A stretch of DNA of 64,000 nucleotides from Bacillota bacterium (GCA_023458755.1 JAEWYE010000027.1:1-64000), one strand, 5' to 3'; numbered from the stretch's first letter, positions 27,126 to 37,042 are shown. A program made the numbers and translations. The notes: generated by a model not told the origin, from the sequence alone.

Positions 27126-28541
27126 TTGGCTGAAAACCCCAATTTGAATCCTGTGGAGCGTTCTCAGGCGGATTATAGCAGCGACGTTGCACAGATTATG
27201 GCAGTTCGGGCGCGTGGCCCGGTTCCGCTTGCTTTTGTCCGAACTTACGGCTGTCAGCAGAATGTTGCCGACGGTGAAAAAATAAAAGGCCAGTTGGAGC
27301 AAATGGGATTCGCCTTTACCGAAAACGAGGAAGAGGCGGATTTCATCCTTTTTAATACCTGCGCGGTGCGCGAACATGCCGAAGACCGGGTGTTCGGCAA
27401 CGTCGGCGCTCTCAAAAACGTGAAGCAGCACCATCCATCCGTGCTCATTGCGGTGTGCGGCTGCATGATGGAACAGGAGCATATTGCCAAACGCATGAAA
27501 GAAAGCTTTCCGTTTGTCAGCCTGGTGTTTGGCACCCATGTCATTCACCGTCTGCCGGAGCTTTTGTTCAACACGGTTACCGGCGGTCGCCGCGTGTTTG
27601 AGCGCGGAGATGACAGCGAGGATAAAACGATTGTCGAGGGTCTGCCCATTCACCGTGACGGTGAGTTCAAAGCGTGGATTACCGCCATGTACGGCTGTGA
27701 CAACTTCTGCTCCTACTGCGTAGTGCCCTATGTGCGCGGGCGTGAGCGCAGCCGTGAGCCGCAGGCGATTGCCGAGGAATTTACCGCTCTGGTAAAAGCA
27801 GGCTACAAAGATATTACCCTGCTGGGGCAAAACGTGAATTCCTACGGCAAAAAGCTGGAAAATCCCATCAGCTTTGCAGAGCTGCTGCAAAAACTTGACA
27901 GCATAGACGGCGATTATCAAATCCGCTTTATGACGTCGCACCCGAAAGACGCGACCCATGAACTGATCGACACCATCGCGAACAGCCGCCATATCTGCCA
28001 TCATCTGCATTTACCGTTCCAATCCGGTAACAATAGAATATTAAAAGAAATGAACCGCCGCTATACGCGTGAAAAATATCTGGATTTAATCAAATATGTC
28101 AAAGAGAAGATTCCGGATATTTCTCTTACATCCGACATTATCGTCGGTTTTCCGGGCGAAACGTATGAAGAGTTTCTGGATACGGTCAGCTTAATTAAAG
28201 AGGTCGGCTTTACGTCGCTTTACACCTTTATCTATTCGCCGCGCGTCGGCACCAAAGCCGCCGCAATGCCGGACCCGGTTCCATATGCCGAAAAATCGAA
28301 ATGGCTCACCGAACTTTTGAACGTGCAGGAGGAAATCGCCGCCGCGCACTGTTCCTCTTTGGTTTCCACCACACAGCGTGTGCTTGTGGAAGAGCAGAAC
28401 GAAAAGACCGGGCAGTTGGTCGGCAGAACGGGCGGAAATATCATGGCGGAGTTTGACGGTGCGCCGGAGCTCATTGGCACGTTTGCCACTCTGAAAATCA
28501 CTGATGCCCGCCACTGGATTTTAAAGGGAGAGCTTGCATAA
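27126..28541 (+). CDS. miaB: tRNA-2-methylthio-N6-dimethylallyladenosine synthase MiaB
   Basis: MiaB adds the methylthio group to i6A37 of tRNAs reading UNN codons, using two 4Fe-4S clusters. The 471-residue protein has the N-terminal cluster cysteines at about 43, 79 and 113 (TYGCQQN, NTCAVRE, CGCMMEQ), the radical SAM cysteines at 191, 195 and 198 (CDNFCSYC), and a C-terminal TRAM domain (about 405-470). A TTG start lies 9 bases after GGAGGTA. MiaA, which makes the substrate i6A, is encoded about 5.5 kb downstream in the same cluster. Confidence 0.97.
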   Translation: MAENPNLNPVERSQADYSSDVAQIMAVRARGPVPLAFVRTYGCQQNVADGEKIKGQLEQMGFAFTENEEEADFILFNTCAVREHAEDRVFGNVGALKNVKQHHPSVLIAVCGCMMEQEHIAKRMKESFPFVSLVFGTHVIHRLPELLFNTVTGGRRVFERGDDSEDKTIVEGLPIHRDGEFKAWITAMYGCDNFCSYCVVPYVRGRERSREPQAIAEEFTALVKAGYKDITLLGQNVNSYGKKLENPISFAELLQKLDSIDGDYQIRFMTSHPKDATHELIDTIANSRHICHHLHLPFQSGNNRILKEMNRRYTREKYLDLIKYVKEKIPDISLTSDIIVGFPGETYEEFLDTVSLIKEVGFTSLYTFIYSPRVGTKAAAMPDPVPYAEKSKWLTELLNVQEEIAAAHCSSLVSTTQRVLVEEQNEKTGQLVGRTGGNIMAEFDGAPELIGTFATLKITDARHWILKGELA

Positions 28542-28643
28542 CGCGGCACTGCCAACGGGTTAAAAATGTATTACAGTGAATACTGTTTATATATAATACC
28601 TGCTAAATTTTTCATAAAGCATAGACTGTAAATAAAAGTCTTT

Positions 28644-28717
28644 CGCCCTCGCGGAGCGAAAAGGGTGGTTTTGCCACCTTACCCCCTCGTTGGCGCGCGG
28701 GAGCGCGCAATAGCTGT
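28644..28717 (+). repeat. Dispersed two-hairpin repeat, copy B
   Basis: Left flank GCGGAGCGAAAA, hairpin 1 GGTGG-TTTTG-CCACC, ACCCCCTCGTTG spacer, hairpin 2 GCGCGC-GGGA-GCGCGC, end CAATAGCTG. Same order as copy D read on the minus strand, but hairpin 1 keeps pairing with different bases. It fills the miaB-ymcA gap. Confidence 0.8.
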
Positions 28718-28787
28718 TCAGAGAACAAATGAACTTATTTAGCTGGGATTAAATAAAAATAAATCAGAAAATTTGGAGGAATACAAA

Positions 28788-29195
28788 ATGGATATTATCA
28801 CAATGGCAAGGAAAATGGGAAAAGAGATTCAAAAGGACGACCGTTACCTCAACTGGCAGATTGCCCGCCAAAACAGCGACAGCGATGAAGAACTGCAAAA
28901 TTTAATCGGTGAATTCAATTTAAAGAGAATGGCAATCAACAACGAAGTCAGCAAAGAAGACCGTAACGAAGAAAACGTCAAGAAATTGAATGACGAACTC
29001 CGCCATGTATACGCGCAGATCATGCAGAACCCGAATATGACCGCTTACAATGAGGCGAAGAATCAAATTGACGCACTTTTACAGCGCATCAGCGCAATTA
29101 TTACCCAGTCCGCCGAAGGCGAAGATCCCGAAACAGCCGATTATGAGGAACATTCCTGCGGCGGCGAGTGCTCTTCCTGCGGCGGCTGCCACTAA
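28788..29195 (+). CDS. ymcA: YlbF/YmcA family protein (RicA-like) with Cys-rich tail
   Basis: This 135-residue helical protein belongs to the YlbF/YmcA family. By position (miaB, this gene, mutS, mutL) it corresponds to Bacillus YmcA (RicA), part of the Ric complex that aids mRNA maturation by RNase Y. The body is helical (SDEELQNLIGEFNLKRMAINNEV). The tail has four cysteines at about 124, 128, 131 and 134 in the pattern C-x3-C-x2-C-x2-C followed by His, like the Fe-S ligands reported for Ric proteins. ATG 28788 follows GGAGGA by 7 bases. Partners YlbF and YaaT are not in the window. Confidence 0.85.
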   Translation: MDIITMARKMGKEIQKDDRYLNWQIARQNSDSDEELQNLIGEFNLKRMAINNEVSKEDRNEENVKKLNDELRHVYAQIMQNPNMTAYNEAKNQIDALLQRISAIITQSAEGEDPETADYEEHSCGGECSSCGGCH

Positions 29196-29268
29196 GAGCC
29201 AAAATCCGGCAGGACCGTGTACCTTACACGTGCGTGAAATCAAATTCAGAGGAGTTGAGTAATCAGCG

Positions 29269-31893
29269 ATGGCAGAGCTTTCCCCCATGATGAAGCAGTA
29301 TTTTGAAATCAAGGAACAGAATCCGGACACGCTTCTGTTTTTCCGCCTTGGTGATTTTTACGAAATGTTTTACGATGACGCCAAGCTGGCTTCCAAAGAA
29401 CTGGAGCTCACCCTCACCGGGCGCGACTGCGGCCAAGAGGAACGCGCCCCCATGTGCGGGGTGCCGTTCCACAGCTATGAAAGCTATGTTGCGCGCCTGG
29501 TCGCCAAAGGCTACAAGGTCGCCATCTGCGAGCAGATGGAAGACCCGGCTTTGGCAAAAGGTTTAGTTAAGCGCGATATTATCCGCGTGATTACCCCCGG
29601 CACGGTGCTGGAAAGCAGCATGCTCGACGAAACGCGCAACAATTACATTTGCTCCGTTTGTGTGGAAAGCAGCACAGCAGGCATATGCTTTGCGGATATT
29701 TCTACCGGCGAGCTGCACGCAACGAGCCTTTGTGCGGACAAAGTGCCGGAACTGGAACTGCTGCTCAAAAATGAGCTTTCTCGGTTCTCTCCGCGTGAGA
29801 TTCTGATTAATCCGCAGACCTTGCAGTTTAAAAGTCTGCCGAAATTTATAAAAGAGAGGCTTTCCACTACGCTGGATTGCCTTGAAACTTCCTTGTTTGA
29901 ATCCGATACCTGTACAGAACTGGTATTGGAACAGTTCCAAAAGGAAACACTGGAGCCGCTCGGCATCGCCGACAAGCCCCAGATCGTTTCCGCAATCGGC
30001 GCATTGCTTGCTTATTTGAAGCAGACACAGCGCACCGGCATGGAGCGCATGAGCGTGATTGATTTGTACACCGACGCGCAGTTTATGCACCTTGATTTAA
30101 ACGCGCGCCGCAATTTGGAACTTTTAGAAACCATGCGCAGCAAAGAAAAGCGCGGCACTCTTTTATGGGTGCTGGATAAAACCAAAACCGCCATGGGCAA
30201 ACGGCTTATCCGAAACTGGATTGAACAGCCGCTGTTGAATCCGGCGCAAATCAGCCGCAGACAGAACGCGGTTGCCGAATTGACTGAAGACGCGATTCTG
30301 CGTGACAGCATCGCGGAACAGCTTACCGGCATTTACGATCTGGAACGCATTATGACGCGAATTGTTTACGGTTCCGCCAACGCGAGAGAATTGCGTTCTC
30401 TCTGGTCGGCGGTGGAACGTCTGCCGAAGCTCAAACAGCTTCTTGCGGGCGTAAAATCCAACTTGCTCACGGATATTCAGAACGATATTGACATTTTAGG
30501 CGACGTTTCCGTGCTCATAGACCATGCTATTGTGGACGAGCCTCCGTTTTCTATCCGCGAAGGCGGCATGATAAAAGCCGGCTACAATGAAGAACTCGAC
30601 CTGTTAAAAGGCGATATGAGCAACGGCAAAGGAATAATCGCGCAAATTGAAGCGCAGGAGCGCGAGCGTACCGGCATTCCGAAACTAAAGGTCGGTTACA
30701 ACCGCGTGTTCGGCTATTACATAGAAATTTCAAATGGATATAAAGATCAGGCGCCGCAGGAATACATACGCAAGCAAACCCTCACAAACTGCGAACGCTT
30801 TATCACACCGGAACTCAAAGAGCTGGAGGGCAGAATTTTAGGCGCGCACGACAAGTCTATCCAACTGGAAACCCAGCTGTTCGACGATGTGCGTAAACAG
30901 GTTGCAGCTCAACTCAGCCGTGTGCAGAATACGGCGCGTGCCATTGCGCAGTTGGATGTTTTGAATTCCTTTGCGCAGGTTTCGGTGAACAACAACTACA
31001 CAAGACCGATTGTGAATTTAAGCGGGAAAATCCTGTTAAAAGACAGCCGTCATCCGGTTGTGGAAGCACTTCTCGACGGTGCGCCCTTCGTGCCGAACGA
31101 TGTGGAACTCGACAAAAACGAGAATCGCGTCGCCATTATTACCGGCCCAAATATGGCGGGTAAATCCACCTATATGCGGCAGACGGCTTTAATTGTGCTC
31201 ATGGCGCAAATCGGCTGTTTTGTACCGGCAAGCAATGCGGAAATCGGCATTGTGGATAGCATTTTTACCCGCGTCGGTGCGTCGGACGATTTGGCATCCG
31301 GTCAGTCAACCTTTATGGTCGAAATGAGCGAGGTTGCGGATATCCTCAAAAACGCGACATCCAACAGTTTACTGATTCTCGATGAAATCGGACGCGGCAC
31401 TTCCACCTTTGACGGTATGAGCATCGCGCGCGCCGTGCTGGAATATGTGGCGGATACCAAACTTCTGGGCGCAAAAGCCCTGTTTGCCACGCATTACCAC
31501 GAGCTTACCGTGCTGGAAGAGCTGCTTAGCGGCGTGAAAAATTACAATATCGCGGTGAAAAAACGCGGCGACGATATTACCTTCCTGCGCCGAATTATCC
31601 GCGGCGGAGCGGATGACAGCTTCGGCATCGAGGTTTCCAAGCTTGCCGGTGTGCCGGATAAAGTCGTGACCCGTGCCAAACAAGTGCTAAAAGAATTGGA
31701 AGAGGGCAAGCAGGTAACCATGCCGCAAAAGCGCGGCAGAAAAGCGGAAGTAGAGGAGCCCGAAATGCAGTTGGCTCTTACTCCGCCGAATGAAACCGAA
31801 ATTATGGCACGTTTAAAAGCACTGGATGTCAACACCCTTACGCCGATTGAGTGCATGAATACACTGTTTGAACTGAGCAAGCTTGCCCAGTAG
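29269..31893 (+). CDS. mutS: DNA mismatch repair protein MutS
   Basis: MutS recognises mismatches and recruits MutL. The 874-residue protein has the N-terminal mismatch domain with the Phe-x-Glu motif (FFRLGDFYEMFYDDA; FYEMF about 33-37), connector and lever regions, and the ATPase domain with Walker A GPNMAGKST (about 626-634), DEIGRGTSTFDG and ATHYHEL. The C-terminal tail ends with a helical segment (AKQVLKELEEGKQVTM; LTPIECMNTLFELSKL) typical of MutS1. It precedes mutL by 50 bases, as in most Firmicutes. Confidence 0.98.
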   Translation: MAELSPMMKQYFEIKEQNPDTLLFFRLGDFYEMFYDDAKLASKELELTLTGRDCGQEERAPMCGVPFHSYESYVARLVAKGYKVAICEQMEDPALAKGLVKRDIIRVITPGTVLESSMLDETRNNYICSVCVESSTAGICFADISTGELHATSLCADKVPELELLLKNELSRFSPREILINPQTLQFKSLPKFIKERLSTTLDCLETSLFESDTCTELVLEQFQKETLEPLGIADKPQIVSAIGALLAYLKQTQRTGMERMSVIDLYTDAQFMHLDLNARRNLELLETMRSKEKRGTLLWVLDKTKTAMGKRLIRNWIEQPLLNPAQISRRQNAVAELTEDAILRDSIAEQLTGIYDLERIMTRIVYGSANARELRSLWSAVERLPKLKQLLAGVKSNLLTDIQNDIDILGDVSVLIDHAIVDEPPFSIREGGMIKAGYNEELDLLKGDMSNGKGIIAQIEAQERERTGIPKLKVGYNRVFGYYIEISNGYKDQAPQEYIRKQTLTNCERFITPELKELEGRILGAHDKSIQLETQLFDDVRKQVAAQLSRVQNTARAIAQLDVLNSFAQVSVNNNYTRPIVNLSGKILLKDSRHPVVEALLDGAPFVPNDVELDKNENRVAIITGPNMAGKSTYMRQTALIVLMAQIGCFVPASNAEIGIVDSIFTRVGASDDLASGQSTFMVEMSEVADILKNATSNSLLILDEIGRGTSTFDGMSIARAVLEYVADTKLLGAKALFATHYHELTVLEELLSGVKNYNIAVKKRGDDITFLRRIIRGGADDSFGIEVSKLAGVPDKVVTRAKQVLKELEEGKQVTMPQKRGRKAEVEEPEMQLALTPPNETEIMARLKALDVNTLTPIECMNTLFELSKLAQ

Positions 31894-31943
31894 GGGCTGC
31901 ATTATCAGCCCTGATTTGATATTGATTGTTAGGGGGGTGCCGT

Positions 31944-33980
31944 ATGAGTAAGATTCATGTGCTGGATAAGCAGGTCGCGGAGCTGATTGCCGCCGGTGAA
32001 GTGGTGGATCGCCCAGCTTCCGTCATAAAAGAACTGGTCGAAAACTCGATTGATGCCGGTTCCACATCCGTCACCGTCGAAATTCAGCATGGCGGCGTTA
32101 CCTATATGCGCGTTACCGACAACGGCTGCGGCATAGCCCGTGAAGATGTTCCGGTCGCCTTCCTTCGCCACGCGACAAGCAAGGTACTGCGTGAAAATGA
32201 CTTGGATTCCATTGCCACGCTTGGTTTTCGCGGGGAAGCGCTTGCTTCCGTCTGCGCTGTGGCACATGTGGAACTGCTTACCCGCATGGCGGATGAGCTT
32301 GCCGGAACCCACTATGTGATTGAGGGCGGTGAGGAGCAGTCCTGTGAGGATGCCGGCTGTCCCGAAGGCACAACCATTATCATCCGCGATATTTTTTATA
32401 ATGTTCCCGCAAGAATGAAATTCCTAAAAAAGGACGTTGTGGAAGCGAACGCGATTGCGGGTATTCTGGATAAAATCGCGCTTTCCCACCCCGAAATTTC
32501 CCTTCGCTTTATCCGTGACGGCAAAGAGGAACTGCACACGACGGGCGACGGTAAATTAAAATCCGCTGTCTATGCGGTATATGGAAAAGAGTTCACGAGC
32601 GGCTTGATTCCGGTTGATTATGAATTCGGCGGCGTAAAGGTGTGGGGCTTTTTAAGCAAGCCGTCCGCAGCGCGGCCGAACCGCAGTATGCAGCAGTTTT
32701 TCATCAACGGGCGTTATGTAAAAAGCCGAACCGCCGTGGTTGCCATGGAGCAGGCCTGCAAGGGTTCGCTGATGGTCGGAAAATTCCCCGCCTGTGTCTT
32801 ACATATGCAGCTTTCGTTTTCCGCGATAGATGTGAATGTACACCCGTCCAAACTGGAAGTGCGCTTTATCAATGAAAAGCCTATTTTCGATGCCGTGTAT
32901 CACGGCATTCAGTCCGCATTGAATCAGGGCGACAAACCGGATGCAATGTTGCTGCAGCCGCATAAAAAGCCGATCCTTTCGCCGTTTTCACAGCCGAAAG
33001 AGAATGCGGTGCAAATGGAAATTCCGGCGGTCGGTTCGGGTAAGGCTTCCACCCCTCCCACACAAATCGCACAGCCCGCAAAACCGATACAAATTCCGAC
33101 ACCAGTACAGCCAAAAGTTTCGTATAATAGATATCTATCCTTTTTGGATATTGAGGTGGACGAAGAACCGCCAAAACCGACAGAAAAAAGAGAACAACCG
33201 GTGAATTCAACGGGCATTCCGGCTGTTTTTGGACAGCCCGCTCCGCAAAGCACCATGCTGCACGACAGCGCGGACATTACCTACGAGCATAAACAGACTT
33301 ATGCCGAAAGTCCGGCACCCTCCGTTCCGGAGCCGATTTCGGAACAGAAAGAAGTTGTTTCGCTGGAGCAAGTTGTTTCCGAGCCGGAACCCATTCCCGA
33401 ACCCTCAAAGCAGACTGACCGGTTTATCGGCGAAGCGTTCGGAACCTACATTGTTTTGCAGCGCGGGGAAGATGAGCTTGTCCTCATTGACAAGCACGCA
33501 GCACATGAACGGATGCTCTATGAAAAACTTAAAGCGCAAAGCGGCAACGTGTCCGCCCAAATGCTTTTAATGCCGGTAACGGTTACGCTGGACAAAAATG
33601 AATACGCCGCGGTGCTTGGCTCCCTTGCAGTATATGCCGCCGCAGGCTTTGAAATTGAAGATTTCGGCGCAGGTACCGTTCTGGTGCGCAGCGCGCCGCT
33701 TTCTCTTAACGGAAGTGACGTTGCCGACGCCGTCATGGAAATCGCGGGTTATCTGCAATCTTCCAAAACAGATGTAACCACCGAACAGCTTGACTGGCTG
33801 TATCACAATATCGCGTGCCGAGCGGCGATCAAAGCGGGCGACGAAAGTTCCCCGCAGGAGTTGATTGCTTTGGTGCAGCGCTTGGAACAGAACCCGGACA
33901 TCCGTCACTGTCCGCACGGCAGACCGGTATCCATTGTCCTTACCAAACACGAAATTGAAAAACAATTCGGAAGAGTTTAG
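31944..33980 (+). CDS. mutL: DNA mismatch repair endonuclease MutL
   Basis: The 678-residue protein has the GHKL ATPase N-terminus (IAAGEVVDRPASVIKELVENSIDAG; TDNGCGIAREDV; GFRGEAL), a Pro-rich linker (about 345-490), and a dimerisation domain. The C-terminal endonuclease motif appears as DKHAAHERMLYE near residue 516, the DQHA-x2-E-x4-E motif with Lys for Gln, together with CPHGRP near 650. So it is a nicking MutL, fitting an organism without MutH. ATG 31944 follows the site GGGGGGT; TTG 31926 is in frame but has none. It is followed by miaA. Confidence 0.97.
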   Translation: MSKIHVLDKQVAELIAAGEVVDRPASVIKELVENSIDAGSTSVTVEIQHGGVTYMRVTDNGCGIAREDVPVAFLRHATSKVLRENDLDSIATLGFRGEALASVCAVAHVELLTRMADELAGTHYVIEGGEEQSCEDAGCPEGTTIIIRDIFYNVPARMKFLKKDVVEANAIAGILDKIALSHPEISLRFIRDGKEELHTTGDGKLKSAVYAVYGKEFTSGLIPVDYEFGGVKVWGFLSKPSAARPNRSMQQFFINGRYVKSRTAVVAMEQACKGSLMVGKFPACVLHMQLSFSAIDVNVHPSKLEVRFINEKPIFDAVYHGIQSALNQGDKPDAMLLQPHKKPILSPFSQPKENAVQMEIPAVGSGKASTPPTQIAQPAKPIQIPTPVQPKVSYNRYLSFLDIEVDEEPPKPTEKREQPVNSTGIPAVFGQPAPQSTMLHDSADITYEHKQTYAESPAPSVPEPISEQKEVVSLEQVVSEPEPIPEPSKQTDRFIGEAFGTYIVLQRGEDELVLIDKHAAHERMLYEKLKAQSGNVSAQMLLMPVTVTLDKNEYAAVLGSLAVYAAAGFEIEDFGAGTVLVRSAPLSLNGSDVADAVMEIAGYLQSSKTDVTTEQLDWLYHNIACRAAIKAGDESSPQELIALVQRLEQNPDIRHCPHGRPVSIVLTKHEIEKQFGRV

Positions 33981-33981
33981 C

Positions 33982-34011
33982 TCCACGAATCGCGCGGAGC
34001 ACGCAATAGAT
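33982..34011 (+). repeat. Possible fragment of the two-hairpin repeat (copy E)
   Basis: CGCGCGG-AGCACGCAATAG between mutL and miaA resembles the hairpin 2 end of copies A and B with a shortened loop. GCTCC and GGAGC also pair across it. It is short enough to be chance. Confidence 0.3.
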
Positions 34012-34039
34012 TTTTAAGGAAAGGACGGCAAGTAAGAAT

Positions 34040-34999
34040 ATGGATACACAAAACGAACAGAAAATCCCCTTGGTTGCCGTCGTTGGCCCCACAGCATCAG
34101 GTAAAAGCCGCCTTGCGGTGGAGCTTGCCATCCGCTTTCACGGCGAAATTATTTCCGCTGATTCCATGCAGATTTACAAGGGTATGGCAATCGGCACGGC
34201 AAAACCAACCGAGGAAGAGATGCGCGGCATCCCGCACCACCTGATTGACTTTGCGGATTTGTCACAGCCGTTCAGCGTTGCGGATTATGTTTCGCTTGCG
34301 AAAGCGTGTATCGAACAAATCCACGCGCGCGGCAAACTGCCCATACTGGCGGGCGGAACGGGGTTATATGTCCGTTCGCTGCTTCATAACGTTCAGTTTA
34401 GTGAAAGCGATAAGGACGAGGTTCTGCGGCGTGAACTGAAAGCCCGCGCGGAGCAGGAGGGCGTGCAAAGCCTTGTTGATGAGCTTCGGCAGTTTGACCC
34501 GGAGTCCGCCGAACGTATTCACCCCAACAATGTAGGGCGCGTGATACGCGCCATTGAAATTTACCGCACCACCGGCGTAACCATGACACAGCAGCTCATG
34601 GAGTCCCATTCGCAGCCATCGCCTTATCACGCGTGTGTCATTGGCTTGGATTTTGCGGACAGGCAGATTTTATATGACCGAATTAATGCCCGCGTGGATG
34701 AAATGCTCAAGGCCGGTCTGGTGGACGAAGCGCGTGAGGTGCTCGCTCAGCCCGGCTCTAAAACCGCGCTGCAGGCAATCGGCTACAAAGAACTTTTGCC
34801 CTATTTTAACGGAGAAATTACTCTGCCCCAGGCAGTGGAACATATTAAACAGGAAACGCGGCATTACGCAAAGCGCCAGCTCACGTGGTTCCGCAGGGAC
34901 AAGGAAATTTACTGGATTTCGGCGGATGCCTGCGGCGGCTTTGACGCGGCCGTGAATCTTGCCGCGAACAAGATCGCGGAGTTTCCCTACTCCGAATAG
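34040..34999 (+). CDS. miaA: tRNA dimethylallyltransferase MiaA
   Basis: MiaA transfers the dimethylallyl group to A37 of tRNAs. The 319-residue protein shows the P-loop GPTASGKS (16-23), ISADSMQIYKGMAIGTAKPT, HHLIDF, the ligand segment AGGTGLYVRSLL, and the C-terminal helix QETRHYAKRQLTWFRRD. Length is normal. It lies in the miaB-ymcA-mutS-mutL-miaA cluster, so both steps of ms2i6A synthesis lie within 8 kb. hfq, which follows miaA in Bacillus, is absent here. Confidence 0.98.
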   Translation: MDTQNEQKIPLVAVVGPTASGKSRLAVELAIRFHGEIISADSMQIYKGMAIGTAKPTEEEMRGIPHHLIDFADLSQPFSVADYVSLAKACIEQIHARGKLPILAGGTGLYVRSLLHNVQFSESDKDEVLRRELKARAEQEGVQSLVDELRQFDPESAERIHPNNVGRVIRAIEIYRTTGVTMTQQLMESHSQPSPYHACVIGLDFADRQILYDRINARVDEMLKAGLVDEAREVLAQPGSKTALQAIGYKELLPYFNGEITLPQAVEHIKQETRHYAKRQLTWFRRDKEIYWISADACGGFDAAVNLAANKIAEFPYSE

Positions 35000-35046
35000 A
35001 TAAGAATTCGAATAATGATGTTTGAAAAGCTGTAAAGGGGTATGCT

Positions 35047-36324
35047 ATGAACAGTCCGATACTGAAAAAAATCATATCTGCTTTTATCGCGATATTGCTG
35101 CTCGTTTACGTCGGCAATCAAATTTACAATGCGAATTATTCACAGGTAAGAACCGAAACGGCTCTGGATGCCAACTCGGCGGATACCGTTCAAACGACGG
35201 CGGTCGCTATCCGACAGGAACAGCTGATTCAGCAGACGTCATCCGGGGTAGTGAGTTATTTGCTTAGTGACGGAAGTAAAGTGGCAAATGGCGGCCCGGT
35301 TGCCGAATTGTACAACAGCTCCAAGGACGCGACCATTCAGCAGCAGATTAAAAGCATCGACAGCGAAATCGCAAAACTTACAAAGCTGAACAACCCCGGC
35401 GACACATACGCTGTAAGCCCTGATTTGCTGGACAAGCAGATTGACCAAAGGCTTACGGATATGCTCGGCAATGTTCAAAAAGGGGAATACGGTTCGCTTT
35501 CCGCTGACAGGGAAGACATATTATACCTTCTTAATGAGCGTCAGGTGGTTACGAAAAAGGTCAATAATTTTAACAGCCGAATCGCGCAGCTGAACAGCCA
35601 GCGAGAATCGCTGAAAGCAAGCGGCGGCAATAAAATCGGACAAATCAATTCGCCTGCCGCAGGTTTTTTCATCAGCAGGGCGGACGGTTACGAATCGGTA
35701 TACAATTATGATAATGTGCTTTCGCTTTCCGTGAATGATCTGAAAAGCAAGCAAAGTCAAAAGGCCGCTTTGCCCGATCATGTAATCGGCAAAGTGTGCG
35801 CGAATTACGATTGGTATTTTGCCTGTGTATTACCGGCGGAAACCGCCGCAAAATGCAAAGAAGGCAATACGGTGAATATCCAACTGCCGTTTGTGTCCAC
35901 GCAGTCCGTCCCGGCTGTAATTGCCGCGGTCAACCAAAAAGACAAAAATTCCGAGGCTGCTGTTATCATGAAATGCAGCTATATGAACAGTGCGCTTGCC
36001 GATATACGAAACGAGAATGTCCAAATTCAGCTTGAAGATTATTCTGGAATCCGCGTCAGTCAGCAAGCCATTCACTTTGCTACAACCTTTACAGGACCGA
36101 ACGGCAAGACTGTTACCGTCAAAGACCCGGTGAAAGGCGTTTATGTCATGAACGGCAATCAGCTTGAGTTTGTGCAGATCTTTCCTGTTTTCAGTACAAA
36201 CAGCTATGTGATCTGTGATGCCGCGCCCGATGAAAAATTAATCCAAACGCATTCAACGGTAAAATTATACGACGAGATTGTAATAGAAGGGACCGATTTA
36301 TACGATGGAAAAGTCGTTAAATGA
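35047..36324 (+). CDS. HlyD-family membrane adaptor protein
   Basis: A 425-residue protein with one N-terminal membrane helix (about 9-27, IISAFIAILLLVYVGNQIY) and an extracytoplasmic part. The latter has a lipoyl-like beta start (QTSSGVVSYLLSDGSKVANGGPVAELYN), a coiled-coil hairpin (about 95-190), and a second half-lipoyl and barrel region. This is the layout of HlyD/RND-type periplasmic adaptors as they occur in Gram-positive bacteria. No ABC or RND partner is adjacent. It overlaps yggS by 20 bases, so it belongs to the yggS-sepF division cluster; similar genes sit there in other Clostridia. Its function is unknown. Confidence 0.8.
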   Translation: MNSPILKKIISAFIAILLLVYVGNQIYNANYSQVRTETALDANSADTVQTTAVAIRQEQLIQQTSSGVVSYLLSDGSKVANGGPVAELYNSSKDATIQQQIKSIDSEIAKLTKLNNPGDTYAVSPDLLDKQIDQRLTDMLGNVQKGEYGSLSADREDILYLLNERQVVTKKVNNFNSRIAQLNSQRESLKASGGNKIGQINSPAAGFFISRADGYESVYNYDNVLSLSVNDLKSKQSQKAALPDHVIGKVCANYDWYFACVLPAETAAKCKEGNTVNIQLPFVSTQSVPAVIAAVNQKDKNSEAAVIMKCSYMNSALADIRNENVQIQLEDYSGIRVSQQAIHFATTFTGPNGKTVTVKDPVKGVYVMNGNQLEFVQIFPVFSTNSYVICDAAPDEKLIQTHSTVKLYDEIVIEGTDLYDGKVVK

Positions 36325-37042
36325 GTATGAGCAGCGTTTCCTTAGTCTGGAAGAAAATTTAAAGGTTATCCGCGACAATATCGGCGAAGCGGCCATAAAA
36401 TCCGGGAGAAATCCGCAGAATATAACCTTGCTTGCGGCTACCAAAACCGTGCCGGTTCCGGTTATCAACAAGGGGATTGCGCTTGGCATCAACACCATCG
36501 GGGAAAATAAGGTGCAGGAGCTTTGCGAAAAATACGACGAACTCGATCTTACAAACTGTGACTGCCAGTTCATCGGGCATCTGCAAACCAATAAGGTCAA
36601 GCAGTTAATCGGCAAAGTCAGCATGATTCAGTCGGTGGACAGTGTGAAGCTGGCACAGGAAATCTCCCGCCTTTCCGCCGCGCAAAACCGCACGACCAAC
36701 ATTTTAATTGAGGTAAACATTGGCAGCGAGGAGAATAAATCCGGCATTTTGCCGCAAAATCTGGAGGAACTGATTTCTCAAATTTCCTGTCTTCCGGCCA
36801 TTTCGATACGCGGATTAATGGCAATTCCGCCGATTTGCGAAAATAATTTCGAAGTCAGGCAGTATTTTTCAAATATGTACAAATATTTTATTGACATAAA
36901 GGGTAAAAAAATAGATAATATTAGCATGGACTACTTGTCCATGGGAATGTCCGGCGATTATGCGCAGGCTATTTTAGAGGGAGCAAATATGGTAAGGGTT
37001 GGCTCGGCTCTTTTCGGCGCAAGAATATACAAGAAAGAATAG
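36305..37042 (+). CDS. ylmE: YggS-family pyridoxal phosphate homeostasis protein (YlmE)
   Basis: A 245-residue single-domain PLP carrier with an alanine racemase N-terminal fold but no catalytic second domain. PLP is bound by Lys47 in LLAATKTVP. Other markers are GENKVQEL, FIGHLQTNKVKQL, NIGSEENKSGI and SMGMSGDYAQAI. It maintains vitamin B6 balance. It is the ylmE member of the ylmE-sepF-ylmH-divIVA cluster; it overlaps the adaptor gene upstream and lies 15 bases before sepF. Confidence 0.95.
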   Translation: MEKSLNEYEQRFLSLEENLKVIRDNIGEAAIKSGRNPQNITLLAATKTVPVPVINKGIALGINTIGENKVQELCEKYDELDLTNCDCQFIGHLQTNKVKQLIGKVSMIQSVDSVKLAQEISRLSAAQNRTTNILIEVNIGSEENKSGILPQNLEELISQISCLPAISIRGLMAIPPICENNFEVRQYFSNMYKYFIDIKGKKIDNISMDYLSMGMSGDYAQAILEGANMVRVGSALFGARIYKKE

